A stretch of DNA of 7,521 nt from the NCBI GenBank assembly GCA_009785715.1, contig WQVT01000105.1:1-7521 (forward strand), in the 5' to 3' direction. The notes under the pieces were generated by a model. The model ran no database searches. It was given only the letters and a program-made list of their open reading frames with translations, and was not told the origin of the DNA. The stretch is from Acidimicrobiaceae bacterium (lineage in GTDB: Bacteria > Actinomycetota > Acidimicrobiia > Acidimicrobiales > Palsa-688). Made by a program: the position numbers and the translations under genes. Positions 5,956 to 7,521 of the stretch are shown here, piece by piece (positions within the stretch are counted from its first letter, which is position 1; each line of letters begins with the position of its first letter).

Positions 5956-7515
5956 ATGAATAAGGGCATTAGGCCCGCGCGGCATGTCCGCGCATTTGTG
6001 GCTGCCGGGGCGGTGGTCTCGTTGTTCGGGTCGCTGGCCGGCGGGTCGGTCGCACAGGCCGCCCCGAACGGCAAGTCGCTCAACGTGCTCGAGAACGTCA
6101 ACTTCGAGGGGTCATGGCCGGGCCTCGACCCGGCGACCAACACCAACGATGCCGCAGACTTGAACATGATGAACGCCGTCTACGGCGGACTGTTCGAGTT
6201 GGGCGCGAACAACCAGGTCATCCCGGACCTGGCGAAGGGCTACAAGTTCACCAACGGGGGCAAAACGCTCACGATCAACCTTCGCCCGGGTGTGAAGTTC
6301 ACCGACGGGACCCCGTTGAACGCCCAAGCGGTCGCGTTCAACATCAAGCGCGACCTCGAGCCGCAATACGGGTGCATCTGCGATTCGTCGTTCCCCGTAA
6401 AGTCGATCACGCCGCAGGGCCAGCTCGACGTCGTGATCCAGCTGAAGGAGGTCTTCGCCCCGATCATCTCGGCGTTCTCCGGCTCGGCCCCGAACTGGAT
6501 CATCTCGCCCACCGCGCTGTCGAAGATGGGTGAGAAGGCCTTCGCCTTGAAACCCGTCGGCGCCGGCCCCTTCGAGGTGGTCTCCGACAAGCCCTCCGCA
6601 GTCCTCCAGCTGCAGGCGAATCCGACCTACTGGCAGAAGGGGAAGCCGCTGCTGAGGAACCTCACCTTCACCGCGGTCGGCAGCGATCAGTCCGCGGTCG
6701 AGGGCATCGAAGCCGGCGATGCCGGCGCTTACCAGGACCTCACGACCGTGCCGCTCGTCGCGGCGGCCAAGAAGTCGCTCCAGGTGACCACCATCCCTGC
6801 CGCGCTCGGGCCGTACGTGGTGCAGCTGAACACGACCGCGGCACCGTTCAACAACATCAAGGCGCGAGAGGCGCTCTACTACGCCACTGACCCGCAGCCG
6901 ATCAACAAGGGGCTCGTCGACGGACTCGGGACAATCAGCCAGTCCCCGTCCGGTCCGGGCGCCCTGTTCTACTTCCCGACGGTGCCCGGCTACCGCACCT
7001 ACAACCTGGCAAAGGCCAAGGCGCTGGTGGCCCAGCTCGGAGGCGGACTCAAGGTCAACCTGATCACGTCGAGCGCCGGCATCGGTGTTCAGATCGCCAC
7101 CGCGCTCAAGTCGCAGTGGTCCCAGGCAGGGATCGACGCGACGATCAGCGCCGACGAGCTGCCGGCGCTCGTATCCGCTTTCCACAGCTTCAACTTCCAG
7201 GCGGCTCTGCAGTCCGCCGGCGGCTACGACACGGCGATCGGCAACGGCATGGCGCTGCGCTACGCCTCGAGCGCCCCGTTCACCGGCGTCAAGGACCCGA
7301 AGCTCGACAAGCTGATCAACGAAGGGGTGAGCGTGCTCTCCCCCGCGAAGCGCCGACCGATCTACCGCCAGATCGCCACGTACATCAGCGACCACGCCTA
7401 CTCGCCGTTCCTCTTCAACGTTCCTTCTTGGAATGTGGCTGCCAAGAATGTGTCGGGTCCCGGCCTCACGACGAGCAACTTCTTCGTGCGCTGGGAGGAC
7501 GTGACCGTCAAGTAG
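5956..7515 (+). CDS. Family-5 ABC transporter substrate-binding protein (peptide/opine/oligosaccharide type), exported
   Basis: Extracytoplasmic solute-binding protein, 519 residues, the usual size for SBP_bac_5 (DppA/OppA-like). An AGGAG Shine-Dalgarno (5945-5949) is 6 nt before the ATG. A Sec-type signal peptide has a basic N-region (K3-R12), a hydrophobic core (about 13-29) and a probable AQA cleavage site near residue 35. There is no Cys at the cleavage site, so it is not a standard lipoprotein. Family features are present: MMNAVYGGLFEL (71-82), VIPDLAKGYKFTNGGKTLTINLRPGVKFTDGTPLNAQAVAFNIKR (88-132), KPVGAGPFEVV (199-209), ANPTYWQKGKP (221-231) and AREALYYATD (303-312). The family binds peptides, but also sugars, opines, nickel chelates and plant metabolites, so the ligand is unknown. 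It is 33 bp after the Rieske gene with no terminator between them, which suggests a shared transcript and uptake of the oxygenase substrate. Permease and ATPase genes are probably beyond the right edge. Confidence 0.9.
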   Translation: MNKGIRPARHVRAFVAAGAVVSLFGSLAGGSVAQAAPNGKSLNVLENVNFEGSWPGLDPATNTNDAADLNMMNAVYGGLFELGANNQVIPDLAKGYKFTNGGKTLTINLRPGVKFTDGTPLNAQAVAFNIKRDLEPQYGCICDSSFPVKSITPQGQLDVVIQLKEVFAPIISAFSGSAPNWIISPTALSKMGEKAFALKPVGAGPFEVVSDKPSAVLQLQANPTYWQKGKPLLRNLTFTAVGSDQSAVEGIEAGDAGAYQDLTTVPLVAAAKKSLQVTTIPAALGPYVVQLNTTAAPFNNIKAREALYYATDPQPINKGLVDGLGTISQSPSGPGALFYFPTVPGYRTYNLAKAKALVAQLGGGLKVNLITSSAGIGVQIATALKSQWSQAGIDATISADELPALVSAFHSFNFQAALQSAGGYDTAIGNGMALRYASSAPFTGVKDPKLDKLINEGVSVLSPAKRRPIYRQIATYISDHAYSPFLFNVPSWNVAAKNVSGPGLTTSNFFVRWEDVTVK

Positions 7516-7521
7516 GGGAAA

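Noticed and set aside
4435..5985. 516-residue open frame on the minus strand opposite the whole Rieske gene
   Set aside because: Long antisense frames are common in high-GC genes because stop codons are rare. The translation is Arg/Gly/Val/His-rich with no motifs, while the plus strand carries every Rieske and iron ligand.
6112..7395. 427-residue open frame on the minus strand opposite the binding protein
   Set aside because: Mirror frame of a well-recognised family-5 binding protein; no independent signal.

Overview
The window is high-GC DNA with strong third-position G/C bias, a GTG start and gene families typical of Actinomycetota (an OmpR/HisKA two-component pair divergent from an MMPL exporter, an SCO6745/SalK-type protein). 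A soil or aquatic actinobacterium, possibly Acidimicrobiia-like, fits. This placement is inferred from gene style only. No rRNA, tRNA, CRISPR array, insertion sequence or phage gene was seen, and no stretch above 300 bases lacks a gene.

Region A (1-2567) is a regulatory and export block. A minus-strand gene runs off the left edge. Its 54 visible residues look like the N-terminus of an MMPL/RND-type membrane transporter. About 180 bp separate it from a divergent plus-strand pair: an OmpR-family response regulator (344-1132) overlapping a HAMP/HisKA/HATPase sensor kinase (1077-2567). The gap contains an ordered operator-like element: two 22-bp inverted arms, each with two half-sites spaced 11 bp apart, the usual geometry for OmpR/PhoB regulators. 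The simplest reading is that the response regulator controls itself and the transporter.

Region B (2581-4334, minus strand) is a two-gene operon that converges on the kinase with only 13 bp between the ends. The upstream gene is a methylisocitrate lyase (PrpB-type) with an intact active site. The downstream gene is an SCO6745-family protein of unknown function. No other methylcitrate-cycle gene is in the window.

Region C (4489-7515, plus strand) is divergent from region B across a 154-bp gap that contains a plausible sigma-70-type promoter and a tandem TGTTGAC repeat. It encodes a Rieske non-heme iron oxygenase of the phthalate-4,5-dioxygenase-like type. Thirty-three bp later comes an exported family-5 (peptide/opine/oligosaccharide-type) ABC substrate-binding protein. 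The rest of the transporter is probably beyond the right edge.

Together, regions B and C look like an uptake-and-degradation module for an unidentified compound: a binding protein to capture it, a Rieske oxygenase to hydroxylate or O/N-dealkylate it, and a C-C lyase that may handle a branched-chain or propionate-derived intermediate. That pathway is an inference from gene order. The substrate, the oxygenase redox partners and the permease are not visible here.
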